From Leptolyngbya sp. FACHB-8 (GTDB lineage Bacteria; Cyanobacteriota; Cyanobacteriia; Elainellales; Elainellaceae): 64,000 nt of DNA. Within the stretch, counting starts at the first letter, position 1. Every line of letters starts with the position of its first letter. The stretch is taken from positions 33,408-97,407 of the forward strand of contig NZ_JACJOO010000089.1 of NCBI RefSeq assembly GCF_014695575.1. The letters run 5' to 3'. Position numbers and translations under genes: made by a program. Below the pieces are notes generated by a model, which did no database searches, was not told the DNA's origin, and worked only from the letters and a program-made list of their open reading frames with translations. Positions 38,901 through 45,777 of this stretch are shown one piece after another.

Positions 38901-39989
38901 GCGACGATCACTCAAACCTTCCTGGTATTCGCAATCGGAGAAATTGTTGACCGCACTCTCCGAACTACCCCCGTGTTTGACAACATTTTGCCGGCGGCAG
39001 GTTCCGATACGGTAATCGCGACAGTACCGACGATTCGGCAAAATGATCAGCTGGATGGAGGGCTTGGGAGCGATCGCCTACTCCTCTCAGAAGGAACCAG
39101 AGCCACCTCTCTCCAACTGACCCTGAATACACCCAATGATCAGTTGCAAGGCATTCCGGGTCTTAGCGTGAAGAACTTTGAGCGATTTGGATTCTCACAG
39201 TATGGTGGCACGCTCACATTGACTGGCAGCCTCCAGGGTGACCTGGTTAATAGCGGCTGGGGAAATGACAGCCTGAATGGGGACGGTGGCAATGATAGCC
39301 TTCAGGCCGGTCGGGGCAATGACACCGCATGGGGCGGTGTGGGACTGGATCTGCTGAGGGGCGAGATTGGTAACGATCGCCTTCTGGGTGGGGATGGCGA
39401 CGATTCGCTCTATGGTTGCGCGGACAACGACACTCTGTTTGGCGGATTAGGCCAGGATTTAGTAGGAGGCAATAATGGTAATGACCTCCTGGATGGAGGG
39501 GCCGACAACGATACGATTTATGGGGGTCTGGGCAGAGACACACTCCTGGGTGGTTTGGGCAACGATCGCCTGGAAGGAAACGGCAGTAGCGATCGCCTTT
39601 CCGGGGATGCCGGTAATGACACCCTGCTCGGAGGTGCTGGAATAGACGCCTTACTGGGCGGTAGCGGAAACGATACGCTCAACGGGCAGGCGGGTGATGA
39701 TCGCCTGGATGGTGGGAGTGGCGACGACTTGCTGTCTGGCGGCACCGGCAGGGATGTGATTGCTACTGGAACAGGGCGCGATCGCCTGGTTCTCCAACCC
39801 CACCAGGGCCTTGATCAGGTCACTGATTTCGCTGACGGCCTGGATCGCATCGTATTGGGTAACTTCCGCTTTGAAGACCTGACGATTCGACAGCAGCAGG
39901 GTGGTGTTCTCATTTCCCGAGGAGGCGATCGGCTTCTCCTGCTGGATAACCTGAACACTCGACAAATTACCCGCGCGGATTTCGTCTAA
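32775..39989 (+). CDS. Giant RTX adhesin, C-terminal fragment (continuation after frameshift)
   Basis: This 2404-codon frame is read from an internal GTG (MRQIDLLGN) but is really the continuation of the upstream frame, without its own ribosome-binding site. It completes the last 249-bp unit, then has two Ig-like units, nine 105-residue repeats (SMTRDTG, SATDFIT, DGTAGRTYTGTLSAAL, ETLQVSVDGG, WTFNDTIAKNGNW, IQTRVVDTAGNTGT), six Ig-like units of about 100 residues (36243-38037), two or three cadherin-like units (DENNAPNALVATLSATD, RATDVAG, NEAPTAIALSG), and about 18 RTX nonapeptides (GGxGNDxLx, 39240-39760). It ends in a short C-terminal domain (ITRADFV). RTX repeats bind calcium and mark type I secretion. 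Cell-surface adhesion is the expected role. Confidence 0.9.
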   Translation: MRQIDLLGNTSAATSFTFTLDTIAPDTPTIGAIAGDNVISVLESTNGVVLTGSAESGATVNLNIGGFIRTVTAANGSWSYTLTNTEISGLGQGTRTVTATATDAAGNISTQLSQTFAIETLIPTTASLSLGLDSGNSSNDGITNSGLVNVSGLQAGSIREYSTDNGQTWITFTGTSFTLTDDGAKSVVVRQTDEAGNISISPALSFVLDTTAPTQTATVIRMTRDTGASATDFLTTDGAAGRTYTGVLSGALGTGETLQISVDGGTTWTNATVNGTNWTFNDTIAKNGNWSIQTRVVDTAGNTGTVTSQPVILDTLAPTQTAVVTSMTKDTGDSATDFITTDGTAGRTYTGTLSAALGNGETLQVSLDGGASWSSATVTGTTWTFDDTIAKNGNWNIQTRVVDTAGNTGTVTSQPVILTNAVVSQTATVTSMTRDTGVSATDFITSDGTAGRIYTGTLSAALGVNESLQVSVDGGATWANAAVTGTTWTFDDTIAKSGNWNIQTRVIDDAGNTGTVTSQAVILDNGLPTQTATVISMTRDTGVFANDFITNDGAAGRTYTGTLSAALGTGETLQISVDGGATWVNVAVNGTNWTFNDSTAKNDNWSIETRVVDVAGNVGAIASQPVILDMVAPTQTAVVTSMTKDTGDSATDFITEDGTAGRIYTGTLSAALDANETLQVSVNGGVTWSSATVSGTTWTFNDTIAKSGSWSIQTRIVDTAGNIGTVISQPVILNNAPLPQTATITSMTKDTGVSTTDFITSDGTAGRTYTGSLLATLGADQTLEISVDDGVTWSSATVNGTTWTFDDTTAKSGDWSIQTRIVDATGNSGTVTSQLVTLDTAAPTQTATVTSMTRDTGASATDFITEDGAAGRTYTGTLSAALGADETLQVSVNGGITWSSATVNGTAWTFNDTLAKNSNWSIQTRVIDTAGNTGTVNSRTVILDTVAPTQTAVVTSMTRDTGVSATDFITTDGAAGRTYTGTLSAALGNGETLQISVDGGTTWSSATVTGTTWTFNDTIAKNGNWNIQTRVIDTAGNTGTVTSRSVILSNTVLAQTATVTSMTRDTGVSATDFITSDGAAGRTYTGTLSAALGVGETLQVSVNGGTTWVNANATGTSWTFVDNAAKTGNWNIQTRVTNTAGNVGAITTRAVTLDVAAPNVPTINAVAGDGRVNATERAAGVTVSGTAEANSRLNVTWGNTTLTTTTGGNGAWSLIFNNNQIPADGNTTISVTAQDAAGNTSPAATRAVAIDTAIATPTITAIGGPDSIVGPTAGDGQVVGTAEANSTVSLFFGTTLLGTVVADASGNWSYALTAANITTLGQGNNKALTVTARDAAGNLSTPSTPFTFTVATLLPGAPTISSIGGTDSIVSGLAGDAVVAGTAVANATVTLFLGSAPLATTVANANGNWAYPLTAADLALIGQGGGKSLTASVRDLLGNTSPLSTAFPFAVDTIAPSVPTIGAIATDNIINLAEFTAGVVLTGSTEAVSSVTLNVAGQTRMATMNGTTWSYTLSNADILSLGQGPGRTVTVTSRDIAGNATSTTSPVFTIDTVPPTGVAIAPIATNNIIDATEATTGVVLSGTTEAGSTVSLSLGGQTRSATVNGTTWSYTLTAQDLSNLGEGGGKTVTVTATDAVGNTTTLSSAAFTIDTLRPGAPTIGAIATNNEINAAEAAAGVVLSGTLEAGALITLNIGGQTRTATVNGTTWSYTLSAQDLANLGEGANRVVTVTASDTAGNASSTTSQPFAIDTIAPTAPQLSAADLDENNAPNALVATLSATDSNPVTYTLVAGLGADDNAAFTLTGNQLRINDRANFETQANYSIRIRATDVAGNTIEVTQTITVNDRNEAPTAIALSGNTVAENVAGAIIGTLTVADPDTLAAFQNNTVTVSDNRFEVVNNAGVLQLQLQANQSLNYEAITNGQLNLTLTAQDANTPTLSYSTAVALTVTNVDELPTAIALSNTTIAQNQPGAIVGNLTITDPDVIAAFRNYNLTVSDSRFEIVEVNGVLQLKLKSTEAVVNQGRTQARVPLTVTLAAGNNPNATITQTFLVFAIGEIVDRTLRTTPVFDNILPAAGSDTVIATVPTIRQNDQLDGGLGSDRLLLSEGTRATSLQLTLNTPNDQLQGIPGLSVKNFERFGFSQYGGTLTLTGSLQGDLVNSGWGNDSLNGDGGNDSLQAGRGNDTAWGGVGLDLLRGEIGNDRLLGGDGDDSLYGCADNDTLFGGLGQDLVGGNNGNDLLDGGADNDTIYGGLGRDTLLGGLGNDRLEGNGSSDRLSGDAGNDTLLGGAGIDALLGGSGNDTLNGQAGDDRLDGGSGDDLLSGGTGRDVIATGTGRDRLVLQPHQGLDQVTDFADGLDRIVLGNFRFEDLTIRQQQGGVLISRGGDRLLLLDNLNTRQITRADFV
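33408..36242 (+). repeat. Tandem array of 9 units of 315 bp
   Basis: Nine in-frame units of 105 residues, total 2835 bp with no length change. Each starts at the (APTQ)TA-V-SM boundary and contains DTG, DFIT, DG, AGR-YTG and W-F-D motifs. They are related in style but not in sequence to the 249-bp units. Confidence 0.85.
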
Positions 39990-40002
39990 CCCGCTCAGCC
40001 CG

Positions 40003-40037
40003 TGATGAGGGGTGGTGCTTTGCACCACTTCTCATCA
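40003..40037 (+). terminator. Hairpin after the giant gene, GCTTTGC tip
   Basis: The arms TGATGAG and GGTGGTGC pair with their complements around TTT (GCTTTGC at 40017-40023). It starts 13 nt past the stop codon. There is no downstream T tract, so a terminator role is probable but not certain. It belongs to the GNA-loop palindrome style. Confidence 0.55.
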
Positions 40038-40120
40038 CATAGCAGAACGCAGCTGTCGATTACTTCTAGTTGGTATAGCCGCTCGTGATCGAGCTAACCT
40101 CGGTCTGGAATAAGCTGAAG

Positions 40121-40161
40121 TGCCTATTTTGGTGTACGTGCTACGCACACCAAAATGGGCA
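40121..40161. repeat. Palindrome with GCTACGC tip; family of 7267-7340
   Basis: The arms TGCCTATTTTGGTGT/ACACCAAAATGGGCA have one mismatch, with GCTACGC at 40140-40146 near the tip. Flanks AAGCTGAAG on the left and TTTTGG on the right match the complementary strand of 7300-7355. It lies 120 bp upstream of the flavin oxidoreductase gene. Confidence 0.7.
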
Positions 40162-40280
40162 TTTTGGTTGTGTGTAACCCTTAACCCACCTAAAGACAGA
40201 ACAATATGCCAACCATCTTTGCGTGCAACACGTTTAATTGAAGAAGTGCCATTATCTATATCTATCCAGACTTCACCACC

Positions 40281-41345
40281 ATGCCGCACTTATTCGAACC
40301 GTTTACCCATCGGGGCGTTACCCTTCGCAATCGCACCGCCGTTTCTTCCATGTGTCAATATTCCAGCGAGAATGGCTTTGCTAACGATTGGCATCTGGTT
40401 CATCTGGTTAGCCGTGCCACAGGTGGTGCAGGGTTGGTGATGACCGAAGCGGCCGCTGTCACGCCCGAAGGCCGCATCACCCCTCAAGACTTGGGGATCT
40501 GGCAAGACGCACACATTGAAAAGTTGGCGCAGATCGTCGAGCTGATTCATCGTAATGGCGCAGCCGCGGGTATTCAACTGGCTCACGCCGGTCGCAAAGC
40601 CAGCACCTCCCCACCCTGGGAAGGCGGAAACGTGCTTTCTGACGCCGAGGGAGGTTGGGCTGTAGTTGCTCCTGGTACGGTTCCGTTTCAGCCGGATGGC
40701 TTGGATGCGATCGCCCTCACCACGGAAGCCATTCAAGCCCTTACCCAATCCTTTGTGGATGCCGCTCAACGTTCTCTTAACGCAGGCTTTGACATCATCG
40801 AAATTCACGCCGCCCACGGCTATCTGCTGCATGAATTTCTATCTCCCCTGAGTAATCAGCGAACCGATGAATATGGTGGCAGTTTTGAAAATCGTATTCG
40901 GCTCCTCTGTGAGGTGGTGCAAGCGGTGCGTAATGTTCTGCCCGACTCACGGCCCCTATGGGTACGAATTTCTGCTACCGACTGGTTACCCAACGGTTGG
41001 GACATTGAGCAGAGCGTTGAGCTTAGCCATAAGCTCCAATCCCTCGGCGTGGATTTGATCGACTGTTCCTCCGGCGGCATCATGCCGGGTGAAAAAATTC
41101 CTGTGGGTGCTGGCTATCAGACGCCTTTTGCCGATCGCATTCGTCGGGATGCCAACATTGCCACAGGTGCGGTTGGCATGATTACGACCGCATCTCAAGC
41201 CGATCACATCATTCGGACAGGACAGGCTGATATCGTGTTGCTGGCCCGAGAATTGCTACGCGATCCCTACTGGCCCCTACGAGCTGCAAAACAATTGCAT
41301 CAACCGGTTCCTACTCCCGTTCAGTACGCTCGCGCCTGGGGATAG
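40281..41345 (+). CDS. Old Yellow Enzyme family NADPH:flavin oxidoreductase (YqjM-like)
   Basis: This 354-residue TIM-barrel flavoenzyme reduces activated C=C bonds using FMN and NAD(P)H. It shows the YqjM-class signs: N-terminal LFEPFTHRGVTLRNR, the cysteine of SSMCQYS (C26), WHLVHL, MTEAAAV, QLAHAGRKA, the active-site histidine pair IHAAHGYLLHEFLSP (about 174), NQRTDEYGG (about 193), and the phosphate-binding VGMITTASQADHIIRTGQAD near the C-terminus. Physiological substrate unknown; members of this class often help in detoxification of electrophiles. A single gene. Confidence 0.92.
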   Translation: MPHLFEPFTHRGVTLRNRTAVSSMCQYSSENGFANDWHLVHLVSRATGGAGLVMTEAAAVTPEGRITPQDLGIWQDAHIEKLAQIVELIHRNGAAAGIQLAHAGRKASTSPPWEGGNVLSDAEGGWAVVAPGTVPFQPDGLDAIALTTEAIQALTQSFVDAAQRSLNAGFDIIEIHAAHGYLLHEFLSPLSNQRTDEYGGSFENRIRLLCEVVQAVRNVLPDSRPLWVRISATDWLPNGWDIEQSVELSHKLQSLGVDLIDCSSGGIMPGEKIPVGAGYQTPFADRIRRDANIATGAVGMITTASQADHIIRTGQADIVLLARELLRDPYWPLRAAKQLHQPVPTPVQYARAWG

Positions 41346-41519
41346 TGCATCCTCTCTGCTGTTGCGAAGCGACGGTAAAAAAGGATTCTGAACCCTGTTC
41401 CAGGCGTGTAGTGAATGCAAGGGACATCTACCAACTGCACGTCTGGAACATCGATGGGTTTTGGGTACAGGATGTGAGTATCGCTATAATGGCGAGGGCA
41501 AAATTCAAATAACAATTTG

Positions 41520-42032
41520 ATGGACGAGCGACGGCAATTACTACACGATCTGGACGATCGCATTGAGTCCAGAGTTCAAGCCATCCGGGCAGAACGCGAT
41601 TGGTGGCCCTGCCAGCGAGGGTGCGATCATTGCTGCCGTCACCTTGCCCATCCGCCTGAGCTCAGTGCCGTCGAGTGGGAACGGGTTGATGCAGCCGTTG
41701 CATTACTCTCAACAACGGAGCAAATGGTTGTCAAACAAAGGATTGAGCATCTTTTAGAACAAATTGCAGACGGTACCCTTAGCTCAGCCGTTGTTTGTCC
41801 ATTTCTCAACGAATCAGAGGGAGCCTGCCGCATTTATGACTCCCGTCCGATCGCCTGCCGAACCTATGGCTTTTTTGTAGCCCGTAGTCATGATCAGTAC
41901 TGCAAACAAATTGAGGGTGAAGTGAGCGATCGCCCAGACGACCTCATCATCTGGGGCAATGCAGACGCGATCAGCAACGACATTAAGCGGATTAGCGGTG
42001 AACCCATTCCTTTTGACGTGCATTATGGCTGA
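41520..42032 (+). CDS. YkgJ-type cysteine-cluster protein
   Basis: This 170-residue protein has the CxxxCxxCC pattern (CQRGCDHCC, about residue 31), CPFLNESEGACRIYDSRPIACRTYGF (about 100-125) and a further Cys near 136, matching the zinc/iron chelatase-like YkgJ (UPF0153) family. It probably binds metal or an Fe-S cluster; precise role unknown. A TTG one codon upstream is possible, but the ATG at 41520 is the more usual start. It is convergent with the MFS gene; a perfect 19-bp hairpin separates them. Confidence 0.88.
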   Translation: MDERRQLLHDLDDRIESRVQAIRAERDWWPCQRGCDHCCRHLAHPPELSAVEWERVDAAVALLSTTEQMVVKQRIEHLLEQIADGTLSSAVVCPFLNESEGACRIYDSRPIACRTYGFFVARSHDQYCKQIEGEVSDRPDDLIIWGNADAISNDIKRISGEPIPFDVHYG

Positions 42033-42079
42033 AAGTTCAGAGGAAAGGGACACAAAGCGCCCCTTTCCTCTGAACTTTC
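42031..42079. terminator. Bidirectional hairpin between convergent genes
   Basis: The arms 42031-42049 and 42061-42079 (GAAAGTTCAGAGGAAAGGG and complement) are perfect, 19 bp, with an 11-nt loop. The left arm begins at the stop of the plus-strand gene. The stem ends before the stop of the minus-strand gene at 42149. It is well placed to end both transcripts. Confidence 0.7.
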
Positions 42080-42148
42080 GATCGTTTTCGATTCACTGTG
42101 ATTGGTGTGGAAGAGGCATTTTGTATCCCTTTCATGTCAATCAAAAGA

Positions 42149-43441
42149 TTAAAGCCTTCGAGTGTAATTATCAGCGGGGGCTAATTCCGGATGAGTCTTC
42201 CATACCATACGCCGCAGCCTGGGTAACTGTTGGGCATAGAAGACAGCCACCACAACACAAATTGTTCCGTTAATGACGACGGTAGCAGGTGCACCAATCC
42301 AGCTCACAAGGGCACCTTGAAATAAATTACCAAAGGAGATCATACCCAGGAACGACATGATGTAGATGCTCATGACTCGCCCCCGCATTTCATCAGGAAC
42401 CAGGGTTTGAATAACAGTATTACTGGAAGCAGATTGTAAAAGTGAACCGAAGCCAATAATGGCAAGCAACAAAGCTGAGAGCCAGACTGAGCGGGATGCC
42501 GCAAAGCAGATCATACCTAAACCATAAATGATAGGAGCGATCGCGATAAACAACCCTAGACCCCGTACTTCTCGGCGTAAACTCAGTTGAGCTGCTGCAA
42601 TTAATGAACCCACACCGGATGCCGCCATTAATAATCCCAGTGTGTTTTCATTACCATGCAAAATTTCATTGGAAAAGACGGGAAGAATGACAACAAAGTT
42701 TACCCCCAAGAAACTAACGAGCGCAACCATAGTCAAAATAGAGCGAACCGGAGGATATCCGAAGGTGTAGGCAAATCCCTCTTTCAAATGCTGCACAACA
42801 CTCGATAGCGTAAAGGATTCCTGAGAATTCGCCTTTGTCTTCGGTTGCAGACGCATCGCCATAAGAGCGAGCAGAACAGCGAAATAGCTCATCCCATCAA
42901 TCAGAAAGCAATAGCCCGCACCAACGCTGGCCAGCAATAACCCACCAATGGCAGGGCCAACTAACCTGGCCCCATTAAACATAGAAGAGTTGAGGGCGAT
43001 CGCATTCAGCAAATTTTCCTTGCGTTCCACAATCTCGGGTACAAAGGCCTGGCGAGTCGGTGCATCGATGGCATTCACAATGCCTTGAAATAGGCTCAAC
43101 GCGATGATATGCCAGATTTGAATGGTCCCCGTTAAAGTGAGGATTGCCAGTGCAAACGACTGGAGCATCGATAGCGCCTGCGTCACGATGAGCGTGCGTT
43201 GATGGTTCCAGCGATCGCTCAACACCCCTCCAAAGGGAACCAGCACCAAATTTGGTACCTGACTCGCAAAACCTACAACTCCCAGTAACACAGGCGACTG
43301 GGTCAAGTGATACACCAGCCAAATCATCGCCACCATCGTAATCCAGGTGCCGACCAGGGAAAGCCCCTGCCCCATAAAAAACAGCCGATAATTTCTCGAC
43401 TGAAAAGCTGGAAATGATAGGGTCGATTTAATGGAATTCAA
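42149..43441 (-). CDS. MFS transporter (MFS_3 / EntS-like exporter)
   Basis: This 430-residue protein has about 12 hydrophobic helices. The opening FPAFQSRNYRLFFMGQGLSLVGTW, the GVLSDRWNHQRTL loop (about 75) and LVPDEMRGRVMSIY (about 363) are typical of the MFS_3 group that includes enterobactin exporter EntS and macrolide-type effluxers. Substrate unknown. It is last in a row of minus-strand genes (SDR, DUF2267, SDR, MFS); the preceding SDR ends 71 bp upstream, so co-transcription is plausible. Confidence 0.9.
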   Translation of the reverse strand: MNSIKSTLSFPAFQSRNYRLFFMGQGLSLVGTWITMVAMIWLVYHLTQSPVLLGVVGFASQVPNLVLVPFGGVLSDRWNHQRTLIVTQALSMLQSFALAILTLTGTIQIWHIIALSLFQGIVNAIDAPTRQAFVPEIVERKENLLNAIALNSSMFNGARLVGPAIGGLLLASVGAGYCFLIDGMSYFAVLLALMAMRLQPKTKANSQESFTLSSVVQHLKEGFAYTFGYPPVRSILTMVALVSFLGVNFVVILPVFSNEILHGNENTLGLLMAASGVGSLIAAAQLSLRREVRGLGLFIAIAPIIYGLGMICFAASRSVWLSALLLAIIGFGSLLQSASSNTVIQTLVPDEMRGRVMSIYIMSFLGMISFGNLFQGALVSWIGAPATVVINGTICVVVAVFYAQQLPRLRRMVWKTHPELAPADNYTRRL

Positions 43442-43512
43442 AGTTAACGTACCTTTTAAGCTAAATCTAATTGAATCGATAGGATGCGCTATCAGGAGAT
43501 TGAACGGAACAT

Positions 43513-44301
43513 CTAAATCATTTGCACACCGCCACTCACAGGTAAATAGGCCCCTGTGATGAATTTGGCCTCATCGGACGCTAGCAGCAGAATAGCCCCG
43601 GCGACATCATCCGGTAATCCATTACGCTTCAGGGGTACCGTTTGCGCTGCTGCATCTTTATAGTCTTGCGGCAATCGAGCAGTAGCATCGGTCAGAGTCA
43701 ACCCAGGCGAAACCACATTCGCTCGAATACCATGCGGGCCAAGCTCTAAAGCCAGACTTTTGATAAAGGCATCCAACCCAGATTTAGCCGTGCTATGGGC
43801 GACAAAACCCTGACCCGGATGGCGAGATAAACCACTGCTAACGGCAATAATGCAGCCTCGTCCGCGCTCTATCATGGAAGGAACAACGGCTTGGCAGGGG
43901 AAGAATGCACCTTTGAGTTCTCCCAACAATTTTGACTCAAAGTCCTCCCACCGATAATCCACAAATGACGCCATAGGAAAATTGGCATTGGCGTTGATAA
44001 CGAGCGTATCAATGGCCCCTAACGTTTCTGCAACCTGCTGCACCATGGCCTTAACTTGTTCAGAATCGCGCACATCTGCTCGAACCGCCACTGCTCGCCC
44101 GCCTTCGGATGTGATCGAGTCAACAACGTCATGCGCTGCTGCTTCACTACCGTAGTAGTTAACGCCAACAGCCGCACCGTGCTGTGCCATTAATTTAGCG
44201 GTTTCTGCACCAATTCCACGGCTTGCACCTGTAATTAAAACAATGCGATCGCGCAACAAGTTTCCGCGATCCAAAGATTGCTGGGGATGAGCTGCAACCA
44301 T
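43513..44301 (-). CDS. SDR family oxidoreductase with His in place of catalytic Tyr
   Basis: This 262-residue Rossmann-fold dehydrogenase has the cofactor motif TGASRGIG (about 25-32), NANAN in place of the usual NNAG, the serine strand AVSSG, then GQGFVAHSTAKSGLDAF. In classical SDRs this last segment carries YxxxK; here the tyrosine position is H169 while K173 is kept. The C-terminal VSGGVQMI follows the normal pattern. The substitution may alter or abolish classical alcohol/ketone chemistry. It begins 20 bp from a palindrome at 44321 that separates it from the DUF2267 gene. Confidence 0.9.
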   Translation of the reverse strand: MVAAHPQQSLDRGNLLRDRIVLITGASRGIGAETAKLMAQHGAAVGVNYYGSEAAAHDVVDSITSEGGRAVAVRADVRDSEQVKAMVQQVAETLGAIDTLVINANANFPMASFVDYRWEDFESKLLGELKGAFFPCQAVVPSMIERGRGCIIAVSSGLSRHPGQGFVAHSTAKSGLDAFIKSLALELGPHGIRANVVSPGLTLTDATARLPQDYKDAAAQTVPLKRNGLPDDVAGAILLLASDEAKFITGAYLPVSGGVQMI

Positions 44302-44320
44302 ACATTTCTCCTAATAATTT

Positions 44321-44353
44321 TGAGTTTTCGTGCGTTATGCGCACGAAAACTCA
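44321..44353. repeat. Palindrome TGAGTTTTCGTGC / complement
   Basis: Perfect 13-bp arms and loop GTTATGC. It lies between two same-direction genes. It resembles the core of the 5951-6023 and 52188-52246 elements (TTTTCGTGCG... GCACGAAAA style). It may attenuate read-through from the DUF2267 gene into the SDR. Confidence 0.65.
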
Positions 44354-44367
44354 ACGGTTTTTTGAAA

Positions 44368-44757
44368 CTAAACTTTTCCAGGCGTTGCGAATAACTCGCT
44401 GTAATCGTCCGAGAAGTTAGCTCTGACATCTGCAAATTCACCAGGCGTCACCGCCTCGTTGAGCACCATGAAGATAGCTCTGACTTGTAATGCGGCCGCA
44501 ACGGGGTCTATCCCGGCTTTCTGGCTGACGCGCTCATAAAACTCTTTTAGTGAGAAGAATCCGCCGTTTTCACCCTCATGCCCTCGGAGATATTGACCTA
44601 GCTCTTTAGGCAATTGGTCCGCAAGTTGGCTAGCCTCGTTACCGACAATGCGCTCAGCAATGGTCTCTAAAGTGGCACGGGTCGCTTGCTCAGCGGCTTG
44701 TCGTGAATCCAGTTGAGCAAGGCCCTGAACCTCTTTAATAAATTCATCGTACTTCAT
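44368..44757 (-). CDS. DUF2267 domain protein
   Basis: A 129-residue all-helical protein, starting MKYDEFIKEVQGLAQLDSRQ, with the AEQATRATLETIAERI and ADQLPKELGQYL segments characteristic of DUF2267. Function unknown; members often sit in stress gene clusters. A GGAGA motif lies upstream of the start. It stands 61 bp after the upstream SDR stop and is probably in the same transcript. Confidence 0.9.
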   Translation of the reverse strand: MKYDEFIKEVQGLAQLDSRQAAEQATRATLETIAERIVGNEASQLADQLPKELGQYLRGHEGENGGFFSLKEFYERVSQKAGIDPVAAALQVRAIFMVLNEAVTPGEFADVRANFSDDYSELFATPGKV

Positions 44758-44818
44758 GGTTTTGGGTCTCCATTCACTGTTTTTCTGCTATTGAATCAAT
44801 CGTTATTCCGTATCATCC

Positions 44819-45601
44819 TCAAGCCCCTTGGCCCATGTTTTGGGTTAAGCCACCATCGACAAATAATGTCGTTCCATGGATGTATCGCCCATCCTTAGAC
44901 GCCAAAAATACGGCTGCATGAGCAATCTCTTGGGGTTCTCCCGCCCGTTTCATCGGAATATGCTGGGTCTTCTCTTTCCACGCATTGGGATCATCTATAG
45001 ACTGTTGATTCATGGGCGTCAAAATCATGCCAGGGGCAATGTTATTGACGTTGATTCGCTTATCACCTAGTTCTAAAGCCAGGACACGAGTGAGATTTTG
45101 CAGACCACCTTTCGCGGCGCAATAATCCGCCGTTCCAGGGTTCGCAATCTCTTCATGCACACTGGTGATATTGATAATCACACCACGCTTATCGGAACCA
45201 TCTATGGCCCGGATGAACTGCTGGCAGCAGAGAAAGGGGCCATACAAGTTAGTTTTGATCGCGTGATCCCAATCCTCGAAAGACATGTCCTTAACAGGCG
45301 TGCTTACCGATGAAACAGCTGCATTATTGACCAGGACAGTGGGGATGCCCAACTTGTCCTTAACCGTTTGAAAGAGCTGCTCAACACTCTTAGGTTGAGC
45401 CTGATCTAGATGCACCAGAGCCGCTTTTTGTCCTGCTTCTTCAATCAGTTGCACGGTGTGCTCGGCTCCCTTCTGGTCTTCCAGATAAGTTACCGCTACA
45501 TCGGCACCTTCCCGGGCAAAAGCAACTGCCGTTGCTTGACCAATTCCGGAGTCGGAACCTGTGACGATCGCCACTTCATTTGCCAATTTTTTCTCCGTCA
45601 T
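44819..45601 (-). CDS. SDR family oxidoreductase (glucose 1-dehydrogenase-like)
   Basis: A 260-residue classical short-chain dehydrogenase. TGSDSGIG (about 15-22) binds NAD(P), NNAAVSS follows the fourth strand, the catalytic Ser is in NITSVHE, and YCAAK carries the Tyr and Lys of the YxxxK motif. The C-terminal LFVDGGLTQNMG is standard. It resembles glucose 1-dehydrogenases/3-oxoacyl reductases, but the substrate cannot be read from sequence. It heads the minus-strand set SDR, DUF2267, SDR, MFS. Confidence 0.92.
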   Translation of the reverse strand: MTEKKLANEVAIVTGSDSGIGQATAVAFAREGADVAVTYLEDQKGAEHTVQLIEEAGQKAALVHLDQAQPKSVEQLFQTVKDKLGIPTVLVNNAAVSSVSTPVKDMSFEDWDHAIKTNLYGPFLCCQQFIRAIDGSDKRGVIINITSVHEEIANPGTADYCAAKGGLQNLTRVLALELGDKRINVNNIAPGMILTPMNQQSIDDPNAWKEKTQHIPMKRAGEPQEIAHAAVFLASKDGRYIHGTTLFVDGGLTQNMGQGA

Positions 45602-45777
45602 GATTCAGCTCCGTTATAGGTATTCAGGTGAATTGTGATCATGGCCGATCCTCCAGGAGGGATAAGTGCCCACTCTGAGGAGCGAGTAGCCATTACCATG
45701 TAGCCTGCTGAGTTCGCTACGGCATCCTATTCCAGATTGGTCTAACCTTATCGCTTCGTTTGCAACGCTATGAAGGC

